Positions 1 to 24,524 of a stretch of DNA of 64,000 nucleotides are shown piece by piece. A program made the position numbers and the translations under genes. The notes under the pieces were generated by a model that saw only the letters and a list, made by a program, of their open reading frames with translations, had not been told where the DNA came from and ran no database searches. Numbering within the stretch: the first letter of the stretch is position 1; each line of letters begins with the position of its first letter. The stretch comes from Symbiodinium natans (taxonomy: Eukaryota > Sar > Dinophyceae > Suessiales > Symbiodiniaceae): positions 372,873 to 436,872 of the forward strand of contig CAJNDS010002222.1 in NCBI GenBank assembly GCA_905221605.1, read 5' to 3'.

Positions 1-240
1 TTTAGGGTTTAGGGTTTAGGGTTTCGTGTTTGGGGTTTGGGTTTCGTGTTTGGGGATTGGGGTTTGGGGTTTAGGGTTTAAGGCGTAGGATGCAGGCGTA
101 AGCGCTACTGTAAGCACCACACCTAGCTAGGAATTTCCAGCTCACGGTTTGGGTTAAATTGCAGGATCCAATGCTTAAGCAAAGCGGTTTAGAGTTTAGG
201 GTTTAGGGTTTAGGGTTCAGGGTTTAGGGTTTAGGGTTTT
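1..240. repeat. Interstitial telomere-like TTTAGGG repeats, degenerate
   Basis: TTTAGGG heptamers with variants (TTTGGGG, TTTCGTG) fill 1-90 and 190-238, separated by about 100 bases of unique sequence. The same motif recurs throughout the window in both orientations. Positions 241-598 hold no convincing gene. Confidence 0.9.
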
Positions 241-598
241 TGTGGGTTTTTGTGGGTTTTTTGTAGACGTTCGAAGTCAAAAGGCTGGGGAAGGTGCATA
301 CTTCGCTGCGAAGAAGGGCAGCCTAAAGCACTATAAGTGTATATTCCAAAGCCATGATGAGATTAGAAGCTCTCCAATGAAACGAAGCTTAAGTTTGATG
401 CTTTTGATCCGAATATCAGGTGTATGCGTGTACATGTGTTTCTTATGTGCGGTCATGTTGACTGCTTGCATGTGCGTTGGCTCAAGCCACCGCGCTATTT
501 GGCGAGATGTCCTTCGTGTTCGCGCTTCTCTCGACCAATGAGTTCCTGCATGATACTCTGACGAAAGCAACATTCTGAAGAGGATCTTCTCACAAACC

Positions 599-1825
599 AT
601 GGAAGATGGCGCTGCACCCTCTTGTGAAGGGCGAACTGGGCACCATGCAGTGAAGGATCTGAACGGCTCTTCGGTCCATGTTGCAGTATTGGATTCCTTA
701 GAAAAGCTCGAGACGGCCAAAGTAGAGGTTCAGCTTTCCAGCAGTTTTTGGAGTGGTGTCATTTTGTGTTGCACGGTCTGCCGTCGTCCCCTCTCCTTAG
801 AATGCAGAGTGAGTTCTGAGTTCACTGCTGAGCAAGCCAGCCGCATGCAGATTTGCATCCGCAACGCTCATGATCTGCGATCGCAATGGCTGCCTGCCAG
901 CTACTCAGAAGCGAGTGGGCCTCCGTACGGCGGCTCTTGGAGAGCGCGATGCATGTGTCCAAACTGCCAGCGATACATTTCACTGCTTTTCAGTCGGGAC
1001 AGCCGGGACGTCGAGGTCCATGGGACCTCTTCGGACCTCACCGGTGTCAGTAGCACAGGTGAGGAGTTTGCGTATGCGACTCTCTTATTTGGCAGCGGTG
1101 TTGACTACATGATCGGTGCCCTGGTATTAGGCTGGACCCTTCTAAAACTGTTACACACTGCGGACGTTCCCCTCGAATACTTGAGCATTTTGTCCCATTT
1201 CTGGGAGTTGCGGTCTGTAGACTATCTCACGGGGTCCACACGCATGTATTGCAACTACTCCGAATCGCGCTTCAAGGAAGTCTTTACGAAGTTGCGGGCG
1301 CTGAGTATGTTCGATTTTGCCAAAGTGCTTATGCTAGACAGGCGCAATGTCGATGAGCTGTTCGATCTGCCAGCGCCTGCAGCACTAAAGCGGCCAGGTG
1401 GCCGAGAGCAGCCAAACCATGGGGAACCCATTCAGGCCGCCTTGCTCTGGGGCTGGCGGAAGCTGCAGGAGGGCGAGAAAACGCGAAGCAGCGACATCGA
1501 GGGCTGGAGGTACGACATGGCGCCTGGCATCAATGCTGGTGTAATGCTGCTTCGCCCCGACCGTGATGTGTATCAGCGAATGCTTTCGGAGATAGCAGAC
1601 AACGACCACCCGGAACACGTGGATTGCCACGGCCCAGATCAAGAATACCTCGGAAGGTTCTTCTCTACGTTTGGCCCCGGATGGACCCATATGGACGCGC
1701 GATTCAACTATCAACCTCTCTTGAGTCGCTATGCAAATCAATTCATGCGCGGTCTCAATAGCCACGAAGTTGCAATTGCTCATTTCAGTTCCTCGAGTCA
1801 AGCCATGGTATGGTCTAGTTGCTAA
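599..1825 (+). pseudogene. GT8-like glycosyltransferase, frameshifted near its end
   Basis: The 408-residue frame carries the layout of glycosyltransferase family 8 (glycogenin/galactinol-synthase-like) proteins, which move a sugar from a nucleotide sugar and are retaining enzymes. Visible blocks in order are YATLLFGSGVDYMIGALVLG, HTADVP, VLMLD followed by RRNVDELF, APGINAGVMLLRPD, GPDQEYL and IAHFSS. The metal-binding DxD site is not seen: VLMLD runs straight into RRNVDELF, where related proteins usually have a few more residues with a second Asp. The family hallmark HFSS...KPW is broken: KPWYGLVA lies in the +1 frame from about 1800, and that frame stays open to 2018. Start taken at the ATG at 599. 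This could be a decayed gene, a missed small intron or an assembly indel. Confidence 0.65.
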
Positions 1826-2018
1826 TCATGAGAAACTTGGCCCTGACAGCCTCAGATGCTTGATGAACGAGGATCGGAATGCTCTAGCGGCACGTTTCCC
1901 CGAGAACTCTCAGCTACCCGCAACGGGTGCCGAGAGTCGCGGTGAGTATGGCTTCCCGACATTTGTCGTTTCTCTTGTGCGCGAGTGGGCTGAAGAGTTG
2001 CGGCATGCAAAACCCTAA
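1800..2018 (+). pseudogene. Out-of-frame C-terminal part of the GT8-like gene
   Basis: This frame begins with KPWYGLVA, which completes the HFSS...KPW signature that stops in the preceding frame, and continues with an acidic, non-repetitive tail until telomere-like repeats begin near 2010. A single-base shift near 1795-1805 would connect the two frames. Confidence 0.5.
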
Positions 2019-2524
2019 ACCCTAAACCCTAAACCCTAAACCAGGCATTTGCAGGAGCAGCATGGCTTGGAACTGGTCGCCATAGTCGAGGCAGCGAGTC
2101 GCAGGCAGAGAAGTTCATCGTTGCAAATGTGGCGAATGTTTGCTGTTCGCAGGCAACTTCCGAATCTTAAGCTGCCGTTGCTTGTTGTTGCTGCACTGCT
2201 CTTGGCTGTGCTCCGCCGATTGTACAGTAGACGGGCAATCGGCCGGTGGCTTGCATACATGTAGCTGGAACTACATATCTCCTTCACACCAGAAGCATCT
2301 TCTTCTGACGCCGTGTTGATCTCCAGCCGCTGGAATCCAGCCTCTGGTGGGTGGTGGCACAACCAGTTTGCGGCGGGTGCAATGTCGGAGGCTTCTCTTC
2401 TGGATCTTCCTCTCGTTCCATAGCTCAAGAGCTTGTTGAAGTCGCAAAAAGTCAGTAGACTCGTAAGCTCTGGGACAACTTCGAGAGTTGAAACCCAAAA
2501 ACCCTCAACAAGACTGAGCTCGAG
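2019..2524. other. Unassigned stretch after a short CCCTAAA tract
   Basis: A CCCTAAA tract (2010-2041) is followed by about 480 bases of non-repetitive sequence. Open frames exist on both strands, including a plus-strand frame at 2049-2264 with a hydrophobic segment and an arginine-rich tail, but none is recognisable. Upstream exons of the BCS1-like gene may lie here. Confidence 0.4.
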
Positions 2525-16755
<14,231 letters not shown>

Positions 16756-16759
16756 GCAG

Positions 16760-17149
16760 GTGGTTGGGATTCAAGCCTTGCATTGGGAGTCCCGAACCCT
16801 AGACGGCCCTAGTTCTTGCTGTTGCGCCGCCCTAGGAAGGAGGAGCGGCCGTTGACCCAGTCTTACTATTGGATTTTGGCATTCGGACGTTCCCAAAGCC
16901 TAAACCCCTATGCCCTGAGAGGTTGCAAGTCCAACTGTTCGGCTAGGGAATGCCGAGAGCCTCGACTCAAAACAACTTGAAGATGGTTGGCGGTTTGGGT
17001 AAGACATGTACGTTGTAATATGGGGCTTAGGGGTCGGAGTATTTACAAATGGTGCTCCCTTGTGGTCCCTACATAAAATGTACATACTAAGATATCCCGG
17101 AAAACCCTATTCAAATTATTGAGGTCCCCATATATATATATATATGTGT

Positions 17150-17180
<31 letters not shown>

Positions 17181-17539
17181 GAGTGTGTGTGTGTGATTGG
17201 GGTTCAGGGGGCTCTGTTCAGCTTGGGACAGTTCTGCCACGTTCAAAAATGGGATCACACATCGTTCTCGCACACGTCACTGTATGTCTACCCAATCAAC
17301 AACGCCTAGAGGTCCATGGTAGCGGAGCTTCGGCACAGGTCGGAGCTTCGACACACGCTAGGATGCACCTCATCATGACGCACTTGGGCCCCAAGGTCCC
17401 TGTGTAGGAGGCACCTTAAGGCCCAAGTACTCCTTATTTAGGTACATCGAACCCTAAACCCTAAACCCTAAACCCTAAACCCTAAACCCTAAACCCTAAA
17501 CCCTAAACCCTAAACCCTAAACCCTAAACCGACCCTTAG
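16760..17539. other. Intergenic or intronic stretch with family-1 element, TA repeats and array
   Basis: It contains family-1 copy b (17,028-17,132), TA microsatellites at 17,131-17,180, and a CCCTAAA array at 17,450-17,530. Confidence 0.5.
17028..17132. mobile_element. Introner-like element family 1, copy b
   Basis: TTAGGGGTCGGAG at the start, CTCCCTTGTGGTCCCTA inside and ATTATTGAGGTCCCCAT at the end match copy a and the copies near 60 kb. Confidence 0.65.
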
Positions 17540-17661
17540 GGAATGCCTAGATGCCTTGAACGCTCTTACCGCGGCTTGGCGCCTCTGCCAGGAGCAGCTC
17601 GCGAAGGTGCGCGCCGAGGGTCAGCCGGAGAACGCGGAGAAAGGAAAGGAGGCCTTTCAAG
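17540..17661 (+). CDS. Candidate host exon, coiled-coil-like
   Basis: An open frame bounded by AG after a CCCTAAA array and by a G-rich TTTAGGG tract codes ECLDALNALTAAWRLCQEQL and a charged tail. It could be a C-terminal exon of the BCS1 gene or belong to another gene. Confidence 0.4.
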
Positions 17662-17864
17662 GGGCTGGGGGCGGGGGGTTTAGGGTTTAGGGTTTAGGGT
17701 TTAGGGTTTAGGGTTTATGGTTTATCGTTTAGCGGGTTGGGGGTTGGGGGTTGGGGGTTTGGGGTTGGGGGCTTGAAAATTGGGCTTTGGGGTTTGGGGG
17801 GTTTGGCGTTTGGGCTTTGGGGTTTGGGGGTCGGTGGTGGGAGCCCTTTTGATGCTTGATGGAT

Positions 17865-17866
<2 letters not shown>

Positions 17867-17900
<34 letters not shown>
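17867..17900. repeat. Poly-G homopolymer of about 34 bases
   Basis: This is the longest of several G runs in the host flanks (also 4193-4220, 5568-5592, 57,762-57,777). Assembly length may be inexact. Confidence 0.85.
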
Positions 17901-17902
<2 letters not shown>

Positions 17903-18132
17903 CCGGCGTGATGCAAACCCTGAACCCTAAACCCTAAACCCTAAACCCTAAACCCTAAACCCTTGACAGTAGAAGTGGAGAATGGGCGCACTTCAGGGTG
18001 CTAGTGTGGAAGCTGAGGAGGTTTAAGGAGTTTAGGGTTCAGAGTTTAGGGCTGAGCTACGGTTTATCCCGACATCCCTGAAAGCGACTGCTCCAACTCT
18101 CCTGGGCCAGGTCCCACCTCCAGAAGAGTGAT

Positions 18133-18256
18133 CTTACTGTTGGTTAGCAGGGGGGGACTGAGGTACCCTATATAATCCCTTAAAGGGTATATCTAGGCCC
18201 CTAAACCCTAAACCCTAATTCCCTCATTCCCTCATTCCCTGCTAACCCGCAGTAAG
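18133..18256. mobile_element. Inverted-repeat element family 3, copy a, with TGAT duplication
   Basis: CTTACTGTTGGTTAGCAGGG at the left and its near-complement CCCTGCTAACCCGCAGTAAG at the right bound the element; TGAT occurs directly on both sides. Short CCCTAAA units lie inside. Confidence 0.75.
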
Positions 18257-19494
18257 TGATGGCCCCGGCCACGGCGATCCCTGAGCGGGCCCGGCAAAGA
18301 AGCGCTCGTGTCTAGCAAGGTCGGTCGAACGGTTGGTCATGAACAGGGGAATGGTTGAAAACCCCTAGACCCCAAACCCTAAACCCTAAACCCTAAACCC
18401 TAAACCCTAAACTCTAAACCCTAAACCCTAAACCCTAAACCCTAAACCCTAAACCCTAAACCCTAAACCCTAAACCCCAAACCCTAAACCCTAAACCCTA
18501 AACCCTAAACCCTAAAGCCTAAAGCCTAAACCCTAAGCTAGGCTCAAGGGTTCTTGGGGTTGAAGGCTTTACGTTCTAAGGCCGCAGACTTGAAGGGTTC
18601 AAGGGTTCTGTAGCCCAGGGAGTCCCAGACCAGAAGACCCGACACCCAAAAGTTTCGGACTTCAGGCCGCAGGTGTTGTATTCGGTTGTAGGGTTTAGGG
18701 TCTAGGGTTTAGGGTCTAGGGTTTGGGGTTTAGGGTTTAGGGTTTGCAGTTTGGGGTTTGGGGTTTAGGGTTTCGGGTTTGTTCGGCGGGAGCCAATCTG
18801 GGGAACACCCACCCCAAATTCCCGACCCCCTCGGCGCATCACCCCTATTCCCTAAACCCTAACCCCTGAACCCTAAACGCTGAACCCTGAACCCCGAACC
18901 CTGAACCCTGAACCCTAAACCCTAAACCCTGTGAACCCTGAACCCTGAACCCTATGCGGCTCAGAGCTTGGTAGCAATGGCGCCGGTTATTTGAGGAATG
19001 CAGTTTCCATTTCTGTGCAATGCGAGTCCCCGTCCCCTCGTCTGGCCTGCCGGGCCCTGTGTCTCAGCCGCAAGCAGGGGGTTTAGGGCGTTTAGGGTTT
19101 AGGGTTTAGGGTTGAGGGGGCTGTCTCGTTCTCTAGCAACCGTTGGCTGTGGGAATGTTGGCTGAGAGTTTCTTGGTAGCTCCATTTGAAGCTGCCATGA
19201 CTGCCCCAAAAAGAGGGTTTGTGTTTAGGGTTTAGGGTTTAGGGTTTAGGGTTTAGGGTTTAGGGTTTAGGGTTTAGGGTTTAGGGTTTAGGGTTTAGGG
19301 TTTAGGGTTTAGGGTTCAGGGTCTGTGTGCTCTTGGGCGCTCTGTCGCGGGGTTGCCAGTCAGCAGGTCGTAGGGTTTAGGGTTTAGGGTCTAGGGTTTA
19401 GAGTTTAGGGTTTAGGGTTTAGGGTTTAAAGCCTCCACCCTAAACCCAGAAGGTGCCGGCGCGGTTGCCTTGCTGCTTGCCCTCGCCTGCGCAG

Positions 19495-19533
19495 AGAGGA
19501 CGAGCGTAGCTTCGAGGTTGCACTGGCCTCCAG
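19495..19533 (+). CDS. Candidate host exon (EDERSFEVALAS)
   Basis: A 39-base open frame sits between a GCAG acceptor and a canonical GTAAGG donor. Product unknown. Confidence 0.35.
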
Positions 19534-20632
19534 GTAAGGGCTTCGGGTGCAGGGGTTTAGGCTTCCGGCTTGCAGCTTGGGAATCCTCAGGGATTGGGTT
19601 GAGGGTTTAGGCTTTAGGGTTTGGGGTTTAGAGTTTAGGGTTTAGGGTTGCGAAGGGTCTTTTTGTTTGTGTGGTCTTGTTCCAAGTGCAGGGTTGAGGA
19701 GGGGGCTGTGGGTCAGCTCTTGTGGTGTTGTTCCAAACACAAGGCATTCTCTTCCTCAACAAGGCGAGCGTGGACTGACATTCTAATTCAAGAGGCCTCT
19801 ACCCTGCCCGAAAACTCAAAGCCAAAACCCTGAAACCCCAAAATTCTCAACCCTTCAATCCGAAACCGTAACGCCTGAAACCCTGAACACCCCCCAACCC
19901 CCTGAAACTAAACCCTAAACCCTAAACCCTAAACCCTAAACCCTAAACCCTAAACCCTAAACCCTAAACCCTAAACCCTAAACCCTAAACCCTAAACCCT
20001 CACAACACCCTGAAACTTCATGAGGTCTTCAACGACAAGGTGCAGGCTCAAAGCTGCCAGCTTAAGAGAAAGCTTCTGTTCAGCGTCGTTTTGGGTTTAG
20101 GGTGCAGGGTCCCTAAACCCTAAACCCTAATCCCTAAACCCTAAACCCTAAACCCTAAGCCCTAAGCCCTAAACCCTAAACCCTAAACTCTTGGGTGCTT
20201 GATGGCGGGCTTCGGTACCTCCAGCTGTTCGGTTCAGGGTGGAGAGTTGCAGGAGTTGCAGGGCCACTCAGCACTAAATGGTCTTCCTTTTTCTCACGTT
20301 TAGGGTTTAGGGTTTAGGGTTTAGGGTTTAGGGTTTAGGGTTTAGGGTTTAGGGTTTAGGGTTTAGGGTTTAGGGTTTAGGGTTTAGGGTTTAGGGTAGC
20401 CTTTGAAGCTCTGTTGGGTGTGGTGAGCCCCCCCAAAATCCATAGGTGAACGCTTTTTATGTTAGAAAACTCAGCCACTAGGGACTTGAAGGCCCTGCAT
20501 CCTAGGGCCCGAGCCCTAAGCTTAAACCCCAAACTCTAAACCCTAAACCCTAAACCCTACACCCTAAACCCTAAACCCGAAACCCAAACACAGCGCCCCC
20601 CCCCCCCCGACCCCCGCGACCCCCACATGCAG

Positions 20633-20685
20633 GTGAGAATCCTGGCCTTCGGCTCGGAGGTCTCCAGATTCCTGTACACTGTCAG
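20633..20685 (+). CDS. Candidate host exon (VRILAFGSEVSRFLYTV)
   Basis: It follows a poly-C/ATGCAG acceptor and ends at a GC donor at 20,686. Product unknown. Confidence 0.35.
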
Positions 20686-21259
20686 GCCAGAGTCCTGTTT
20701 GGGGTTTAGGGTTTAGGGTTAGGGGTCAGGGTTTAGGGTTTATTGAAATTATTAAGGGTTCACGTCCGGGGAAGCTTTGGGGAGTTTCGAGGAAAGTTTC
20801 GAGGAGTTTCGGGGCAAGTTTCTGCTTTTAACTTTTGAATAATTTCAAGTTGCGGCGGCTTGAGGGTTTAGGGTTTGGGGTTTGGGGTTTAGACGCCAGG
20901 ATCCCTACGAACCCCGAAAGTCACCAACCCTGATATCCTGTATGTCTGAGCAGCCCTGCAAACCCCCAAAAAAAAGACGGTCAAACTGTCAATCTTTATA
21001 CGACCCTGAGCCCTGCCAAGCGTATAAAGCCTAAACCCCCCAAACGGCCTGCAAAACCGATCATAAACCCTGATAACCCTCAAACGACTATCAACCAATA
21101 ATCCCGAAACCCTAAACTGGCCCTACACCCTAAAACTACCATAAACCTATAAACCTATCAACCCTGCTTAAACCCTAAATACTACGATAAACCTATAACC
21201 TACAAACCCTGAAAGTCTAACACTACTATTCAAACCTACAAGCCCTCAGGAAGCCTTCG

Positions 21260-21362
21260 CTTACTGTTGGTTAGTAGGGAACGAGGGAATGAGGTGCCCA
21301 ATATCCCCCTATATACACCCTTTTAAGGGATTTAAAACGGTGCCTAATTCACCAAGAGTAAG
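21260..21362. mobile_element. Inverted-repeat element family 3, copy b
   Basis: It begins CTTACTGTTGGTTAGTAGGG like copy a and ends in CACCAAGAGTAAG, a weaker inverted match. The interior CCCTATATA and TTTTAAGGGA resemble copy a. Confidence 0.6.
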
Positions 21363-22109
21363 TTCGGCGGGGGAGAGGGTCCGGAACCGAGAGGCTCAGC
21401 GACCCTTCCTGGATTGCAGATGTGCACAACCGTGTGCAGGAGGGACTGCAGGAGCCGGCATGCCTTTTAGGGTTTAGGGTTTAGGGTTTAGGCTTTAGGC
21501 TTTAGGCTTTAGGGTTTAGGGGGAGGAGGGGCGGCGGGTGGCGGGGGGGTGGGCGGGGGCCCTTTCTTTTCTCTGGAAGGTGTCGTTGAACTTGGTTGGT
21601 TGCGAATGCTAAGGGGCCCATAAACAGTCGGAGTTCTTAGAACAGCTGAGTTTGCATCTCTATGATTGTATCTGATGGTTTTTTGGTATTTTTCTGAATG
21701 AGTCTTTTTAGGGTCCTCCTTATAAGGGTGCCGCCTTATATAGGGGACCCAAACAGGGACCCTAATTTAAGAACTGCCCGCTAGGCGCAACCCCATAATT
21801 AAGCCCTCCGAAACCGAAATTCCTTTAGGTGGGTGGAGGTTTGGGGACGGCCCGATGATGCTAGGGGTTTGTGGAAGGTCAGCCCTGACCCAAAAGCCAC
21901 ATGGAAGTCTTACCGAAGGTGCCCACCTCTTGTCTCTCCGCCTTAAGTGCCAGGTCAGCAATCCATCTAGCCAGATTGTCTTCGCATACACACAGAACCT
22001 TTTCATATGTGCATTCTTGTATGGTTCTGCTTGTGTTTAGTGAAGCCTGAAGAGCCTGCCACAAACCCTGCACACACCAAAACGTCCTCCTACGCCAGCG
22101 CAGCGACAG

Positions 22110-22166
22110 GAAAGAAATTTCGTGGCCCTCGGGGAACGCTGCGCCGAGTGCCACGGCGCGCCGAAG
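22110..22166 (+). CDS. Candidate host exon with CxxC (ERCAECHGAPK)
   Basis: The frame ERNFVALGERCAECHGAPK lies between a CGACAG acceptor and a GT donor at 22,167. The CAEC pair suggests metal binding, but no family was recognised. Confidence 0.4.
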
Positions 22167-22233
22167 GTTCCTCTTTGCCCACCCCAAGGTTCAGTGGGTT
22201 GCGGGTTCAGGGTTTCGGGTTTGGGTGCTCGTT

Positions 22234-22300
22234 TGGTGTGGGTGTGGGTGTGGGTGTGGGTGTGGGTGTGGGTGTGGGTGTGGGTGTGGGTATGGGTGTT
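22234..22300. repeat. GTGTGG hexamer minisatellite
   Basis: About eleven tandem copies of a GGTGTG-type hexamer with one A variant near the end. Confidence 0.9.
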
Positions 22301-22700
22301 GCAGCCTGCGATTCGAGAGCAGCTGAGCTAGGAATGATTCAAGCAGCCCCGAGGATCAGGGTTGAGGGCTTCAGGCTACCAGGATGACGGGTGTGAGTTC
22401 GCCACACCCGATATTAGCCCGGGTGGGCGCTCCCTTCAAGCACAAGCTCTGTTTCTGGCTACATTGCCGAAGCTGACTCGACACCGGGTTGCTCCGCCGG
22501 TCCTCTCATCCGCTGCAGGGGTGCTCGGATCTTCCGCTCGAACCTGCGACTTCCACCCCAAACGCTAAACCCGAAACCCGAAACCCTAAACCCTAAACCC
22601 GAAACCCTAAACCCTAAACCCTAAACCCTAAACCCTAAACCCTAAACCCTCAACCTCCCTCCACCCCCCCTACGCCCCCCCCCCCCCTAAACCTCTTCAG

Positions 22701-22779
22701 ACCGGCTGCTGCTTGCAGTGGTTCGAGGCAGGCGCCCGCGTGCCGGTGTCCCTGCTTCAAGAGGGGGCCGAGTGTGTGG
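22701..22779 (+). CDS. Candidate host exon (TGCCLQWFEAGARVPVSLLQ)
   Basis: An open frame after CTTCAG with a GT-containing end just before TTTAGGG repeats. It is the last candidate exon before the viral insertion. Confidence 0.35.
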
Positions 22780-23627
22780 TTTAGGGTTTAGGGTTTAGGG
22801 TTTAGGGTTTAGGGTTTAGGGTTTAGGGTTTAGGGCTTAGGGTTTAGGGTTTAGGGTTTAGGATTTAGGGTTTAGGGTTTAGGCATCTGGGAAGTGCAGG
22901 GAAAATTGAAACGCTGGAGATGCAGAGGCACTTCCAAGCTCCAGGGGATTGAGAGTTGAAGGTTCAGTGTCCAGACGTCAGGGGGCTACGGTCGTCGGGT
23001 TGAGAGCTTCGGTTTTATGGAAGGGCAGAAGGGGGGGCTTGGCCAAACGGCACCATGAGGTCAGGCTGAAACTCGATGCAGGAGCACTCGTGCCTTCTCC
23101 GCCAGCAAAACACGCTTAGGTATCCAGTCCTGAGCCAAAGAGAGTGAGGAACATACTGCAAAAGCCCAAGTAGTTCCTAATATCACCCCTAGTTTTATGG
23201 TCGCGCGCCGGCGCCCCCCCCCCCCCCCCACCCGTGGTGTGGGGTGGGTGGGGTTTAGGGTCTAGGGTTTCAAGTTTTACGGTTTACCGTTTGGAGTCTT
23301 TGGGTTTAGAATTTAGGGTTTGGGGTTTAGGGGAGAGACTGTACACCATCCCCGGGTCCCCCAAAATAGGGTTTAGGGTTTAGGGTTTAGGGTTTAGGGT
23401 TTAGGGTTTAGGGTTTAGGGTTTAGGGTGTTGTCCGAGCCGGAAGCCCCCCCCCCCCCCCCCCCAACTAAGGAGAGAGATTTATCCTCTGACAGCGGAGA
23501 TCTTGAGGCCGAAGCCTCATGTTGTCGTTGTTAGAGGGGGCAGGGCTGTCGGGAAAGGGGGGGTAGGGTAGGTTCTTTTGGTAAACCCTAAACCCTAAAC
23601 CCTAAACCCTAAACCCTAAACCCTAAA
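22780..23627. other. Repeat-rich host DNA left of the viral element
   Basis: TTTAGGG arrays lie at 22,780-22,885 and 23,370-23,428, poly-C runs at 23,214-23,230 and 23,448-23,464, and a CCCTAAA array at 23,583-23,627 into which the virus is inserted. No gene seen. Confidence 0.6.
23623..23627. repeat. Left target-site duplication CTAAA
   Basis: CTAAA directly precedes the left terminal inverted repeat and is repeated directly after the right one. Because the target is a 7-bp tandem repeat the true length could be 5 or 5 plus multiples of 7. Confidence 0.75.
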
Positions 23628-23808
23628 AGCCAGCAACAGCCATAAGTAGGTTCGTTGCTCCGATTTGGCCATTTTCGCACATTTTCATTTACCACTTTGC
23701 CACCTGATACAAACCCCACTTTACCACACATTTTACCACAAAATACATTCTACAATGAACAAAAAATGAATTAGGTTGTCAATCTATAAAATGAATAACC
23801 TAAATCAT

Positions 23809-24258
23809 TTATAATCTAACTGTCTTCCATATCTTCTTCAATTTCTTAATCTTGACATACTCATCCAATTCCTCTTCATTCATTTTGCTCATCTTCTCTT
23901 CTTCTTTCCTCTTACATTCCAGATTATCATTATGCTTTTGCGTTTTAATATGCCTTGACCAATTACATTTTCTAACTTGGCATTCGCATACATCACAGGT
24001 AAGTTCAATTTGATTATATGTTTTGTTGTATTCGTTTTTCCTTGCGCGGATTTCTTCACGATGTTCAGCACAATATGTTCTCCATCTTTCACGTTCTCGT
24101 TCTCGGTTGTTTTCTCGTCTAATTCTATCCTTTTCCTTTGTTCTTGCAATTCTTACCTCTGGTGTGCATTCGGGACATTGTGGGCATCCACGCTTTACAA
24201 TAACAAGCATCTCCATAGGATATTCTTTATGACAATACCGACAGTTGCGAAAACTCAT
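23809..24258 (-). CDS. TIR-encoded zinc-finger protein, left copy
   Basis: A 149-residue basic protein. The N-terminus has CRYC then CPQCPEC, a Cys-rich module; a long arginine/glutamate helix follows (about 45-95); the C-terminus has CDVCECQ...RHIKTQKH, a C2H2-like finger. Function is unknown; a DNA-binding regulator or TIR-binding factor is plausible. The same CxC...RHxxTxKH tail ends both GIY-YIG nucleases of this element. An early-type motif CTTAAAGACAAG lies 33 bases before the ATG. It differs from the right copy at two seen residues (YCAEH versus YYAEH, DEY versus DEH). Confidence 0.8.
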   Translation of the reverse strand: MSFRNCRYCHKEYPMEMLVIVKRGCPQCPECTPEVRIARTKEKDRIRRENNRERERERWRTYCAEHREEIRARKNEYNKTYNQIELTCDVCECQVRKCNWSRHIKTQKHNDNLECKRKEEEKMSKMNEEELDEYVKIKKLKKIWKTVRL

Positions 24259-24279
24259 AATCTCATAATATATTCCTGA

Positions 24280-24291
24280 CTTGTCTTTAAG
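24280..24291 (-). promoter_or_regulatory. Early-type motif CTTAAAGACAAG before left TIR gene
   Basis: Same motif as before the genes at 24,525, 26,943, 37,231 and 43,865. Confidence 0.45.
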
Positions 24292-24462
24292 TCCAGACGC
24301 TTTACCACCAAATATCCATTTACCACTTCCCCGCCTCCACGAATAACCACTTTACCACAAATCATCCATTTACCACCTCGCCCCCTTAAACGAATACCCC
24401 TATACCAAAACTACCAAAGAACTCCCCGATGAATAAATTATGAACCTACTTGTGGCACCCTT

Positions 24463-24514
24463 GTATGAATAATAATAATAAGTAAATATTATTATTATTA
24501 TTATTATTATTAGA
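24463..24514. repeat. AAT/ATT trinucleotide inverted repeat
   Basis: AATAATAATAATA is followed by ATTATTATTATTATT, able to form a hairpin. It lies between the TIR and the 3' end of the first inner gene and could act as a terminator. Confidence 0.6.
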
Positions 24515-24524
24515 AAAGCAAAAT

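Larger units (their letters stand above)
17662..22109. other. Repeat-rich host DNA with two small candidate exons
   Basis: Telomere-like arrays lie at 17,680-17,720, 17,926-17,962, 18,372-18,520, 19,220-19,318, 19,912-20,000 and 20,298-20,397. A homopolymer of about 34 G is at 17,867-17,900. Family-3 inverted-repeat elements are at 18,133 and 21,260. Candidate exons are at 19,495-19,533 and 20,633-20,685; the remainder shows no supportable gene. Confidence 0.5.
23628..24468. repeat. Left terminal inverted repeat, about 841 bp
   Basis: It matches 43,663-44,495 in inverse orientation and includes a complete zinc-finger gene. Many copies of TTTACCAC and CATTTACCAC occur outside the gene. Relative to the right copy it has an extra ~47 bp between GGTAAAG repeats near 24,300-24,350, and lacks ~40 bp present near 43,682-43,720. 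Confidence 0.92.

Noticed and set aside
1-240. A true chromosome end
   Set aside because: The TTTAGGG repeats are short, degenerate and followed by genes; similar tracts occur throughout the window, so they are interstitial.
23977-24279. Hydrophobic plus-strand frame in the left TIR (and its mirror at 43,844-44,146)
   Set aside because: It is the antisense of the zinc-finger gene; hydrophobic residues come from complementing Lys/Glu codons.
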